DNA of 35,220 bases from a virus. Below, one piece after another: positions 6,375 through 12,087 of this stretch. The first letter of the stretch is position 1. The number at the start of each line of letters is the position of its first letter. The notes beneath the pieces were generated by a model. That model saw only the letters and a list, made by a program, of their open reading frames with translations, made no database searches and was not told the DNA's origin. Location: positions 1 through 35,220 of IMG/VR virus record IMGVR_UViG_3300030107_003762. One strand, given 5' to 3'. Position numbers and translations under genes: made by a program.

Positions 6375-6769
6375 GTAAAATTGATAAGGATAAATACATA
6401 AAATATCTAGAAAAAAAGATTATGGATAATGATTATGGAGAATATAATAGTGCTAGACTTGTCAATGATATTACTAATAGTGTAAATAGAATACTTGATT
6501 TGAATTATTCTGAATTATCTGTCAACCCAGATACCAAATCGGGGAAATTAGCAATTTCTTTTGATGAATATGAAAAGAATACTAAAAAAGCCCTTGAGAT
6601 ATATTCTAGATTATCTAGAGAATACTATATTAATTATACCACAATGTCTCAAGATGAGTTTTCTAAATGGCATCAAAAATGTAAAAATGACTCTAGAGAA
6701 TATGATGAAGAAGAGCTAATCATAAAACGAAAAATAGATTGGACAAAGGATTACAAGGAGGAAAAATGA
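6371..6769 (+). CDS. Hypothetical helical protein, 132 aa
   Basis: Start overlaps the previous stop (ATGA) and follows AAGGAGGAGGG. The protein is charged and helical, with a central KALEIYSRLSREYYINYTTMSQ region and an acidic DDS/EEE patch near the end. It has no Cys. No family recognised. It is well placed in a co-translated run, so expression is likely. Confidence 0.75.
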   Translation: MSKIDKDKYIKYLEKKIMDNDYGEYNSARLVNDITNSVNRILDLNYSELSVNPDTKSGKLAISFDEYEKNTKKALEIYSRLSREYYINYTTMSQDEFSKWHQKCKNDSREYDEEELIIKRKIDWTKDYKEEK

Positions 6770-6978
6770 AGAAAGAAAAGACAGAAATCTTAATGGGGAA
6801 TGAAAAGATAGAACAATGGGGAGTGTTTGTTGAAAATGAAAGTGGACACACTTATGAACTTCGATTATCTGACGAACTTACTGCTAAGGTATGGGATTTT
6901 ATACAAGAGAATGTAAATAATGGAAAGATAACAACACTTCAAGTAGGTGGAATAACTGATGGGAGGTTAGAATGGTAG
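6766..6978 (+). CDS. Small hypothetical protein, 70 aa
   Basis: ATG 6766 overlaps the previous stop and is preceded by AAGGAGG; the frame extends left to 6739 but without a ribosome site. The product appears as a beta-strand-rich domain (IEQWGVFVENESGHTYELRL) followed by a helix and a Gly-rich end. Family not recognised. Confidence 0.7.
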   Translation: MKKEKTEILMGNEKIEQWGVFVENESGHTYELRLSDELTAKVWDFIQENVNNGKITTLQVGGITDGRLEW

Positions 6979-6986
6979 GAGGGAAA

Positions 6987-7145
6987 ATGAATAATATTAA
7001 ATGGCTAGTATTAGGTTATTTTATGGCTATGTTTATAAATGGGTGTGATCTTGGAATTACATCGCCAAGCGAAGATTTTGATGTGTCTAGTAGTGGCTTA
7101 GGAGATTCGCCTTATAATCCTGTATATGTAAGGATAGTAGAATGA
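6987..7145 (+). CDS. Small lipoprotein, 52 aa
   Basis: ATG 6987 follows TAGGAGGG. The N-terminus is a type II signal peptide: NNIK, a hydrophobic core, then FINGC with the Cys at residue 20. A short Ser/Asp-rich tail follows. Lipidation at that Cys would leave a mature peptide of about 33 residues on the membrane. In an early block, superinfection exclusion or envelope modification is possible, but no homologue is recognised. It overlaps the next start (ATGA). Confidence 0.65.
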   Translation: MNNIKWLVLGYFMAMFINGCDLGITSPSEDFDVSSSGLGDSPYNPVYVRIVE

Positions 7146-7573
7146 GATTAGAAATACAGAACGACATCAAAGTAAATGAGCTAAAAGAAAAAGAGTTTAA
7201 AACAGATATAGAGAAAAAATGGAATTGCAAACTACATAAGCTAGCTATTGTATATGGCTTTGACTATGCTATAACAAAAGATGGTATTATAAAAGGCTTC
7301 CTTGAAATTAAAAAAAGAAAGTTTAAAACCACAGACTTTAACGATTCTTTAATTAATCTTAATAAATGGATTAAAGCTAAAGAACTAAGAGATTCAACAG
7401 GATTGCCTACATTATTAGCTTGTCGCTATATTGATAAAGATATTTATTGCAAGCTAGATATGGACACACCTTATGAATTAAAGTGGGGAGCAAGGACTAA
7501 AAATACTAGAGATTGGCAAGATGTCCAGCCTGCGATCCATATTCCAATTAAACATTTTAAAGAATTGAAATGA
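7142..7573 (+). CDS. PD-(D/E)XK nuclease-like protein
   Basis: A 143-aa protein with a nuclease-core pattern: a helix ending in KWNCKLHKL, then GFDYAITKDGIIKGFLEIKKRKF, where Asp (about residue 40) and the E-I-K triad (about 54-56) stand at the spacing of the PD-(D/E)XK fold. This fold covers phage exonucleases, Holliday-junction resolvases and restriction-like enzymes. Size and context do not decide between them. The start is coupled by ATGA to the lipoprotein gene, and the end overlaps the next micro-gene in the same way. Family assignment is from motif and length only. Confidence 0.65.
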   Translation: MRLEIQNDIKVNELKEKEFKTDIEKKWNCKLHKLAIVYGFDYAITKDGIIKGFLEIKKRKFKTTDFNDSLINLNKWIKAKELRDSTGLPTLLACRYIDKDIYCKLDMDTPYELKWGARTKNTRDWQDVQPAIHIPIKHFKELK

Positions 7574-7662
7574 TTTATTTTTTATTATGGTGTTTAGTGA
7601 TAATTGTATCGTTCGCAACATCTTATCTTATTATAAAACTTAAAAACCTTTTAAATGATTAA
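7570..7662 (+). CDS. Membrane micro-protein, 30 aa
   Basis: ATGA overlap with the nuclease gene. Residues 2-22 are hydrophobic; the end is basic and polar (KLKNLLND), giving one membrane helix with a positive exit side. Last gene before a gene-free segment. Confidence 0.5.
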   Translation: MIYFLLWCLVIIVSFATSYLIIKLKNLLND

Positions 7663-7683
7663 TACAACCTTTAGAGAGCAAAA

Positions 7684-7730
7684 GCATAGAGCCTTCCCTA
7701 CCCCTATATATAGGAGCAGGAAACCTATGC
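7684..7730 (+). ncRNA. Nested stem-loop, candidate structured RNA or origin element
   Basis: Three co-axial pairings: GCATAG (7684-7689) with CTATGC (7725-7730); TTCC (7694-7697) with GGAA (7719-7722); and an inner palindrome CCTATATATAGG (7703-7714). The order is fully nested. Repeat copies flank it. A structural role is inferred; no known RNA family recognised. Confidence 0.45.
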
Positions 7731-7947
7731 CTTTAGAAATTACAACCTTCAGAGTCGCTTTCGTGCATATAGATAATAATTCAAGTTATAACCTACGGAA
7801 ACCTATTTATTCACTCTTGAAAGTATATCCTCGAACTTGTGTTTCTTCGCCTCGTTCTGTGCCTGTGAGAACACCCCTTTTGGTAAGCACTTTAAAATCG
7901 TTATCGCCAAAAGTATCAAACCAAACCGATAACGGATTAGTAATATA

Positions 7948-7956
7948 TGTTATAAT
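7948..7956 (+). promoter_or_regulatory. Extended -10 promoter for the recombination/replication operon
   Basis: TGTTATAAT matches the extended -10 element TGnTATAAT exactly. There is no good -35, as is usual for this class. It would start transcription near 7963, about 85 bases before the 8047 gene. Confidence 0.5.
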
Positions 7957-8046
7957 GTATATAATTTGCAATAATAATTTTTTTCTTGTGTTTATAGTTG
8001 TTATATGGCTATATTAACACATATTAACAAAACAAGGAGAGTTGAG

Positions 8047-8652
8047 ATGTTAAACATACCACAACCAATAAAGAAGGTAGCAGAGAAATATAAGTTAAAG
8101 CTACCAACAAGCCAAAAAGATATGTCTGGAGATTTCTGGTGTATCGGCAAAAACTACATAATATTCCACGATTCTTTAACGAAGATCGCTAAGATTGAGG
8201 GGATTGTATTTCATAAGCCACAAGTAGAGATATTATATAATGATAATAACTTTTTTGGAGTTGCTATGATGGGAGAAGCTGAATTAGATGGGTACAAGAT
8301 ATGGACATCAGCCGATTCTACAAAAGAGAATACAATGGCTAAATATTACTTTAATATGGCTGAAAAAAGGCTAAGAGATAGGCAAGTCCTAAAGTTATTA
8401 GACTTATACGAGTATGGCTTATATTCTGATGTAGAGGCAGACGATTTCAAAAAACAACCCAGTAAGCCTATAACTAAATACCAAGCTACACAAATCGTAG
8501 AGATATTAAAGCATAAAGAAGGCTACGATAAAGAAAAGGTAAAGGCTATATTTCAAAAATTAACACACGAAGAAGCGAAAGATGTTTTAGAGCATTTCCA
8601 TACAGGTCGTATAGATGAGGCAGTCTCTAGCTTTTATAAATTAGGAGAATAG
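8047..8652 (+). CDS. Candidate single-strand annealing/recombination protein
   Basis: The start is ATG 8047, six bases after AAGGAGA; an upstream ATG at 8005 lacks a ribosome site. The 201-aa product has a GDFWCIGKNYIIFHDS segment (residues 28-43) and a KPQVEILYNDNNFFGVAMMG strand region. It then has MAEKRLRDRQVLKLLDLYEYG (about 104-124) ending in EADDF. I associate the MAEKR-x-RDR-VLKL block with phage recombination-type proteins of the Erf/Sak sort, though I cannot confirm the family. An SSB-like gene follows immediately, with other recombination genes nearby, which fits an annealase. A replication accessory protein is the alternative. Confidence 0.5.
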   Translation: MLNIPQPIKKVAEKYKLKLPTSQKDMSGDFWCIGKNYIIFHDSLTKIAKIEGIVFHKPQVEILYNDNNFFGVAMMGEAELDGYKIWTSADSTKENTMAKYYFNMAEKRLRDRQVLKLLDLYEYGLYSDVEADDFKKQPSKPITKYQATQIVEILKHKEGYDKEKVKAIFQKLTHEEAKDVLEHFHTGRIDEAVSSFYKLGE

Positions 8653-8784
8653 ATGAAGGAAAAAATAGAAGATAAGTTAAAAGAACTTATACAAGAAAAA
8701 GAAAAGATAGAGCAAGCGTATCACAGAGTTATTGGGGCTATTGCTAATTGTCAAGAACTATTAAAAGAAAAGGAGAGTAAATAA
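8653..8784 (+). CDS. Small coiled-coil protein, 43 aa
   Basis: Begins the base after the preceding stop; GGAGAATAG lies upstream. It is a Lys/Glu/Leu-rich helix with heptad character and one Cys. It ends in TAATG overlap with the SSB-like gene. Possibly an adaptor between its neighbours; function unknown. Confidence 0.65.
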   Translation: MKEKIEDKLKELIQEKEKIEQAYHRVIGAIANCQELLKEKESK

Positions 8785-9218
8785 TGAGTGCAATGAAATT
8801 TAAAGTTGGAGAGCCTAAAGATGTTATTTTGGCTTTCGATAGTCCAAAAGTTGGAGATAATCAATACGGAAGATGGTATTTATATGGAATAAAAAACGGA
8901 GATCTTGCTAGCGATGAAGATGGTTTCTTTGCTACAGAAGTGCTACACACAATGATTAAAACAATAGGGGCAGGGAGTGGCGATAAGATAACAATAGAAA
9001 AGTGCGAAGAAGATGATAAGATTTTTTTCAAAGTTAATGGATTGTCAATTATTGATATGAATAATGGTGGTTCGGCTGAAAAAATAGCTAAAGCAAAGCC
9101 ACATCCCTTGAAAGCAGAGGCAGAAGGAAAGATGTCTTATGATGAATTGCTAGATGCTTATAATCACTTAAAGAGTGCTTACGAGCAATTAAAGGCAGAT
9201 AGTGAAATACCTTTCTAG
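8784..9218 (+). CDS. Single-stranded DNA-binding protein-like (SSB)
   Basis: A 144-aa protein ending in DSEIPF, the acidic-aromatic C-terminal tip by which SSB proteins bind partner enzymes. The first 85 residues are beta-rich, with GDNQYGRWYLYGIKNGD and KITIEKCEEDDKIFFKVNG, suitable for an OB fold. A linker and a helix precede the tip. SSB coats single strands during replication and recombination. It is TAATG-coupled to the small coiled-coil gene and has AAGGAGAG upstream. The OB fold is inferred; the tip is seen directly. Confidence 0.7.
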   Translation: MSAMKFKVGEPKDVILAFDSPKVGDNQYGRWYLYGIKNGDLASDEDGFFATEVLHTMIKTIGAGSGDKITIEKCEEDDKIFFKVNGLSIIDMNNGGSAEKIAKAKPHPLKAEAEGKMSYDELLDAYNHLKSAYEQLKADSEIPF

Positions 9219-9231
9219 ACAAGGATTTATT

Positions 9232-9609
9232 ATGCCAGACTTTAAAGAGATAACTTTTGATGAGTTTTATAAGCTATATCCTAGAAAGGTAGGTAGGTTT
9301 ATGGCGAATAAATCTTTTAAAAAACTTTCAAGGCGAGATAAAATGTTAGCCTATGATGGATTGTTAAATTACATAAGGTTTTGGGAACATAATAAAACAG
9401 AGAAGCAGTTTATACCTCATCCTTCTACTTGGATCAATCAGAGAAGATGGGAGGATGAGATTGAATTGCCTAAAACTAAAGAACAAAAATCTAAAAACAT
9501 CGATGAAGAAGTTATTGCTTTTAGGAAGCAACAACAGAAACTTTTAGAAGATTCTGCCGATGAAAGCGATATAAAAGATGCTTTGTCTGGATTTTTGGGG
9601 AGAAAGTAA
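9232..9609 (+). CDS. Phage replication-initiator/helicase-loader-like protein
   Basis: ATG 9232 is chosen: it follows CAAGGATTT, and the frame to the left only overlaps the SSB gene. The 125-aa product has FDEFYKLYPRKVGRFMANKSFKKL (about residues 9-32) and FIPHPSTWINQRRWEDE (about 68-84). I know this pair from the C-terminal part of many phage replication proteins of the O/DnaT-like kind, which recruit the host helicase. The usual N-terminal winged-helix domain is absent, so the protein is short. It overlaps the next gene by one base (TAATG). Confidence 0.6.
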   Translation: MPDFKEITFDEFYKLYPRKVGRFMANKSFKKLSRRDKMLAYDGLLNYIRFWEHNKTEKQFIPHPSTWINQRRWEDEIELPKTKEQKSKNIDEEVIAFRKQQQKLLEDSADESDIKDALSGFLGRK

Positions 9610-9791
9610 TGGAAGACGAAATAGATATAGAAGAGTTTAAGGTTTTTTTAGAGATTACAGATGATATGTATTCTGATGAGCAATTAAATAAGTTTTTAAA
9701 AACTTGTGTAAACTCATTATTTATTATGCACGAACAACAGGGGCGTAATATGGCTAAAAAGACTTTAATTGAATTAAAAAACTATTTATAG
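9609..9791 (+). CDS. Small acidic hypothetical protein, 60 aa
   Basis: TAATG-coupled to the replication-like gene. Acidic first half, then a helix with one Cys and a basic end. Its size, acidity and place right after a loader-like protein might point to a replication accessory factor; no family recognised. Confidence 0.65.
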   Translation: MEDEIDIEEFKVFLEITDDMYSDEQLNKFLKTCVNSLFIMHEQQGRNMAKKTLIELKNYL

Positions 9792-9799
9792 GAGACAAT

Positions 9800-10015
9800 A
9801 TGAATACTTTAGATTTTTACATAGTTCGCTATGAAGATGGCGATGTGGAATTTTGTTCCTTTTACCGAAATAAAAGAGATGCTATGAAAGGAAGAACAGA
9901 ATTTAAACGACAATTTAAAAAAATGGGTAGTGTTGAGAAAAAAACTATTAGCAGAACTAAAGAAGGGTTCTTAAATTTATTTACTCGATACGCAGTTAAG
10001 TCTAGGAAAGTATAA
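9800..10015 (+). CDS. Small basic hypothetical protein, 71 aa
   Basis: ATG 9800 follows AGGAGACAAT. The first 25 residues look like beta strands (FYIVRYEDGDVEFCSFY), followed by a basic helix (KRDAMKGRTEFKRQFKKMG) and a further basic end. DNA or RNA binding is possible. It is followed by a long inverted repeat. Confidence 0.65.
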   Translation: MNTLDFYIVRYEDGDVEFCSFYRNKRDAMKGRTEFKRQFKKMGSVEKKTISRTKEGFLNLFTRYAVKSRKV

Positions 10016-10021
10016 TAAAAT

Positions 10022-10082
10022 TGGGGCAGGTTTCTTAACTCTCGTTTTTGGCTACTCACCAAAAAACCCCACTCCTGCCCCA
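10022..10082 (+). repeat. Long nested inverted repeat in intergenic gap
   Basis: TGGGGCAGG (10022-10030) pairs perfectly with CCTGCCCCA (10074-10082). Inside it, TTTTTGG (10035-10041 region) pairs with CCAAAAA about 7 bases later. A tandem CCCCACTCCT repeat (10067-10076, 10078-10087) covers the right arm. It is G/C-rich against a very AT-rich background and fills the whole gap between two genes. No T-run follows, so it is not a classic terminator. Confidence 0.7.
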
Positions 10083-10092
10083 CTCCTCTATT

Positions 10093-10215
10093 ATGGAAAA
10101 TAAAACAAAGATATATAAAGAACTGGCTTTCGTCTATATTGTAGACAACAAGAGGTTTTTGTGCAAAAAGAAAGCTGAGAGATACTTAAAAAAAATAAAC
10201 AAGGACAGAGAATGA
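10093..10215 (+). CDS. Small basic hypothetical protein, 40 aa
   Basis: Starts ten bases after the inverted repeat, with a CACTCCTCTATT leader and no clear ribosome site, so structure or readthrough may control it. The product is a strand-like ELAFVYIVDNKRFLCKK segment and a Lys-rich helix. It overlaps the next start by ATGA. Confidence 0.55.
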   Translation: MENKTKIYKELAFVYIVDNKRFLCKKKAERYLKKINKDRE

Positions 10216-10493
10216 AAAAGAAAACTATAATAAAAATTTCTGTGATCTGCTTTAGCATTATATCGCTAGCAGTTATAATTAGCTTTATAGATTTTGAAGG
10301 TATGGTTAAAGATAGGGCTAAAGAAGAAATTGAAAAAAAGATAGAAGAAGTTAAAGAAGATGTTGAAGCTAAGAAACAAGAAGTAGAAGAAAAAGTTGAA
10401 GAGAAAAAAGAAGAAATAGACGAAGGTGTTAATAAAATTAAAAATCAAATAGAAAACGAAATCAAAAACAAATTAGAAGATTTAATAAAATGA
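10212..10493 (+). CDS. Membrane-anchored coiled-coil protein
   Basis: A 93-aa protein: basic N-terminus (KKKTIIK), a hydrophobic helix at about residues 8-26, then about 60 residues of alternating Lys and Glu heptads forming a long charged coiled coil. It resembles a type II membrane protein with a rod. ATGA overlaps join it to both neighbours. Inner-membrane spanin subunits can look like this, but the position among DNA-metabolism genes makes a lysis role doubtful. Confidence 0.7.
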   Translation: MKKKTIIKISVICFSIISLAVIISFIDFEGMVKDRAKEEIEKKIEEVKEDVEAKKQEVEEKVEEKKEEIDEGVNKIKNQIENEIKNKLEDLIK

Positions 10494-11119
10494 AAGTTTT
10501 AGAACTATTTGCAGGATCCAGGAGCTTTAGTAAGGTTGCTGAAAAATTTGGATTTGAAACATATACTACAGATTTTAAAGCCTTTGACAATATTGACCAA
10601 GTATGTGATATTAGGGATTTTGATTATAGCAAGTTGCCTTTTAATCCAGATATTATTTGGGCATCCCCTCCTTGCACTAGTTTTAGTGTAGCTAGCATAG
10701 GACATCATTGGACAGGGGGCAATCAAGCTTATATACCAAAGACTGAATCTGCCGAACTTGGTATGGAATTAGTCAAAGACACAATACTTAAAATAAAAAG
10801 ATTAAAGCCTTTGTATTATATAATAGAGAATCCAAGAGGATTATTGAGAAAACTAGATATAATACCCCACAATCCTAAGACAGCTTGGTATTGTCAATAT
10901 GGAGATGCTAGGGCAAAACCTACTGACCTGTGGGTTAATTTTGACTGGACTCCCAAATCTTGCAAGAATGGTAATCCAAATTGCCATCATCAACCAGCCC
11001 CTAGAGGAAGCAGGACAGGAACACAGGGCTTAAAAAATGCTTATGAAAGAAGTAAAGTTCCTGAAAAATTATGTGAAGAAATTATAAATAAGCTGATAGA
11101 GGACTATAATGCCGAATAA
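10490..11119 (+). CDS. DNA cytosine-5 methyltransferase
   Basis: A 209-aa protein with C5-methyltransferase motifs in order: motif I VLELFAGSRSFSKVA (3-17) for S-adenosylmethionine; motif IV SPPCTSFS (59-66) with the catalytic Cys at 62; and motif VI as IIENPRG (111-117) with the catalytic Glu. Near the end is RSKVPEKLCEEII, like motif X. At 209 aa it is much shorter than the 300-400 aa of restriction-type enzymes and has little room for a target-recognition domain; a CHH-rich stretch near 175 may replace part of it. It probably modifies phage DNA against host restriction. ATGA overlap with the previous gene. Confidence 0.85.
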   Translation: MKVLELFAGSRSFSKVAEKFGFETYTTDFKAFDNIDQVCDIRDFDYSKLPFNPDIIWASPPCTSFSVASIGHHWTGGNQAYIPKTESAELGMELVKDTILKIKRLKPLYYIIENPRGLLRKLDIIPHNPKTAWYCQYGDARAKPTDLWVNFDWTPKSCKNGNPNCHHQPAPRGSRTGTQGLKNAYERSKVPEKLCEEIINKLIEDYNAE

Positions 11120-11225
11120 AAAAGCTAAATATAGAAAACAAGAAAGAAGAAAGAAAAACTTAGAAATAAAGAAGTATAAACGAATGAAGAAAAAACTAAG
11201 GAGAGAGAATGGCTCATCCAAGTAA
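11109..11225 (+). CDS. Very basic micro-protein, 38 aa
   Basis: ATG 11109 lies inside the end of the methyltransferase gene, with GAGGACTATA upstream. More than half of the residues are Lys or Arg. It overlaps the resolvase-like gene by 17 bases. A nucleic-acid-binding helix is likely from composition; no family recognised. Confidence 0.55.
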   Translation: MPNKKAKYRKQERRKKNLEIKKYKRMKKKLRRENGSSK

Positions 11226-11502
11226 GGTTAAGGGAAATAAATTTGAAAGAGATGTTGTAAATAAAGCAAAAGAACTTGGTCTCGACTCCAAGAGAGCCTA
11301 TGCATCCAATGGAGAGTCTTTAGGGATGCACGCAGAAGTCGATCTTATAATTGAAGACTACAAGATACAAGCGAAGATTCGCAAAAGTATCGCCTCATAT
11401 TTAATTCCTAATGAGAATGTAGATGCACAAGTTATAAGACAAGACAGAGGCGAGGCTTATATCGTGTTAAGGTTAGAGGATTGGCTAAAGCAGATTCGCT
11501 GA
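11209..11502 (+). CDS. Hjc-like Holliday-junction resolvase (PD-(D/E)XK fold)
   Basis: A 97-aa protein whose layout matches archaeal Hjc-type resolvases: KGNKFERDV with Glu13, a Ser in the YASNGES loop, AEVDLII with Asp45, and the IQAK triad ending in Lys56. Spacing between these positions is as in the family. The usual Glu of the E-x-K triad is Gln54 here, so either a phage variant tolerates Gln or metal binding differs. Resolvases cut four-way junctions before packaging. It has AAGGAGAGAG upstream and lies in a recombination cluster. Confidence 0.7.
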   Translation: MAHPSKVKGNKFERDVVNKAKELGLDSKRAYASNGESLGMHAEVDLIIEDYKIQAKIRKSIASYLIPNENVDAQVIRQDRGEAYIVLRLEDWLKQIR

Positions 11503-11768
11503 AATACATAGAGTATATTAGAGGATGTACTTGTTTGGTCTGCTTTGCCTCTTCCCCAGACCCTGACCACCTTGAAGCAATCGGTATGGGAGGCAACCGC
11601 AAGAAACCCACACTCAAACACTACTCCTGCGTTCCTTTGTGCCGATTGCATCATAGTGAAAGACATAATTTGGGAATACCTAGATTTGAAGATAAATATA
11701 AAATAAACCTATGGAAAGAAGCATTTAAACTATTAAGGGAGTATAATGAAATTTACAGGCAAAGTTGA
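11481..11768 (+). CDS. HNH-type putative nuclease (DUF968/YbcO-like)
   Basis: A 95-aa protein starting at TTG 11481, inside the resolvase gene, with AAGG eight bases upstream; no ATG exists before the first motif. CLVC (18-21) is followed by DPDHLEAIGMGGNR and then CVPLCRLHHSERHNLG. The CxxC knuckle, Asp-His pair and C-x3-C-x2-HH-x3-H arrangement fit a zinc-bound HNH/beta-beta-alpha-metal nuclease. Similar genes sit beside NinB in lambdoid nin regions, which matches the next gene here. The end overlaps NinB by 23 bases. Confidence 0.75.
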   Translation: MAKADSLKYIEYIRGCTCLVCFASSPDPDHLEAIGMGGNRKKPTLKHYSCVPLCRLHHSERHNLGIPRFEDKYKINLWKEAFKLLREYNEIYRQS

Positions 11769-12087
11769 AAAAGGAAATTTAAAACTACACGATAGAGGCT
11801 CTTATAGAAGGTATATTAATGGTATTAAAGGCGAAGTATTAGTTGAGATAAAAGAAGCCCCTAAAATGCGTTCTGTAGAGCAGAATAACTATTACAGGCT
11901 AATAATAAGACAGATAGGAAATCATCTTGGTTATAATGAAGATGAAATGCACGAAGTTATAAAACAGAAATTCGCAGTCGAATCTACTAAGAACTTAACT
12001 AGAGAAGATTTTAGCGAACTATTAGATAGAATAATAAGATTTTCTGCCGCACTAGGTTTTGTAGTAAAAGACCCTCGTAGAAGCTAG
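11746..12087 (+). CDS. NinB-like recombination protein
   Basis: A 113-aa protein with features of phage lambda NinB (Orf): RSVEQNNYYRLIIRQIGNHLG (about 44-64), DEMHEVIKQKF (67-77) and a C-terminal FVVKDPRRS. Lambda Orf is a recombination mediator that binds single-stranded DNA and SSB and helps load recombinase. It is the last rightward gene, and its TAG stop abuts the stop of the first gene from the opposite strand, with no gap. Confidence 0.75.
   Translation: MKFTGKVEKGNLKLHDRGSYRRYINGIKGEVLVEIKEAPKMRSVEQNNYYRLIIRQIGNHLGYNEDEMHEVIKQKFAVESTKNLTREDFSELLDRIIRFSAALGFVVKDPRRS

Larger units (their letters stand above)
7663..8046. other. Structured intergenic segment, about 380 bp
   Basis: The plus-strand open frame here has Ser/Pro/Arg-rich composition and looks non-coding. 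Contents: a nested hairpin (7684-7730); two copies of TACAACCTTTAGAG (7664-7677; 7741-7754 with one mismatch); two GGAAACCTAT copies (7719 and 7797); and an extended -10 promoter (7948-7956). A 54-codon minus-strand frame from TTG 7971 to 7807 has ordinary protein composition but no ribosome site. The segment may be a structured RNA, an origin or a regulatory hub. Confidence 0.55.

Noticed and set aside
7655-8017. Plus-strand open frame of 120 codons
   Set aside because: No ribosome site, and Ser/Pro/Arg/Thr-rich composition as in non-coding or antisense frames. It spans a hairpin, repeats and a promoter; the true gene starts at 8047.
10266-10448. Minus-strand Phe/Asn-rich frame
   Set aside because: Pure shadow of the Lys/Glu coiled-coil gene on the plus strand.
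10212-10493. Inner-membrane spanin
   Set aside because: Topology fits (one membrane helix and coiled coil), but it is 17 kb from the lysis genes and in an early DNA-metabolism operon, so I keep it as a membrane-anchored coiled coil.
11432-11666. Minus-strand frames opposite the HNH-type gene
   Set aside because: Antisense shadows of a well-supported nuclease gene with conserved Cys and His residues.
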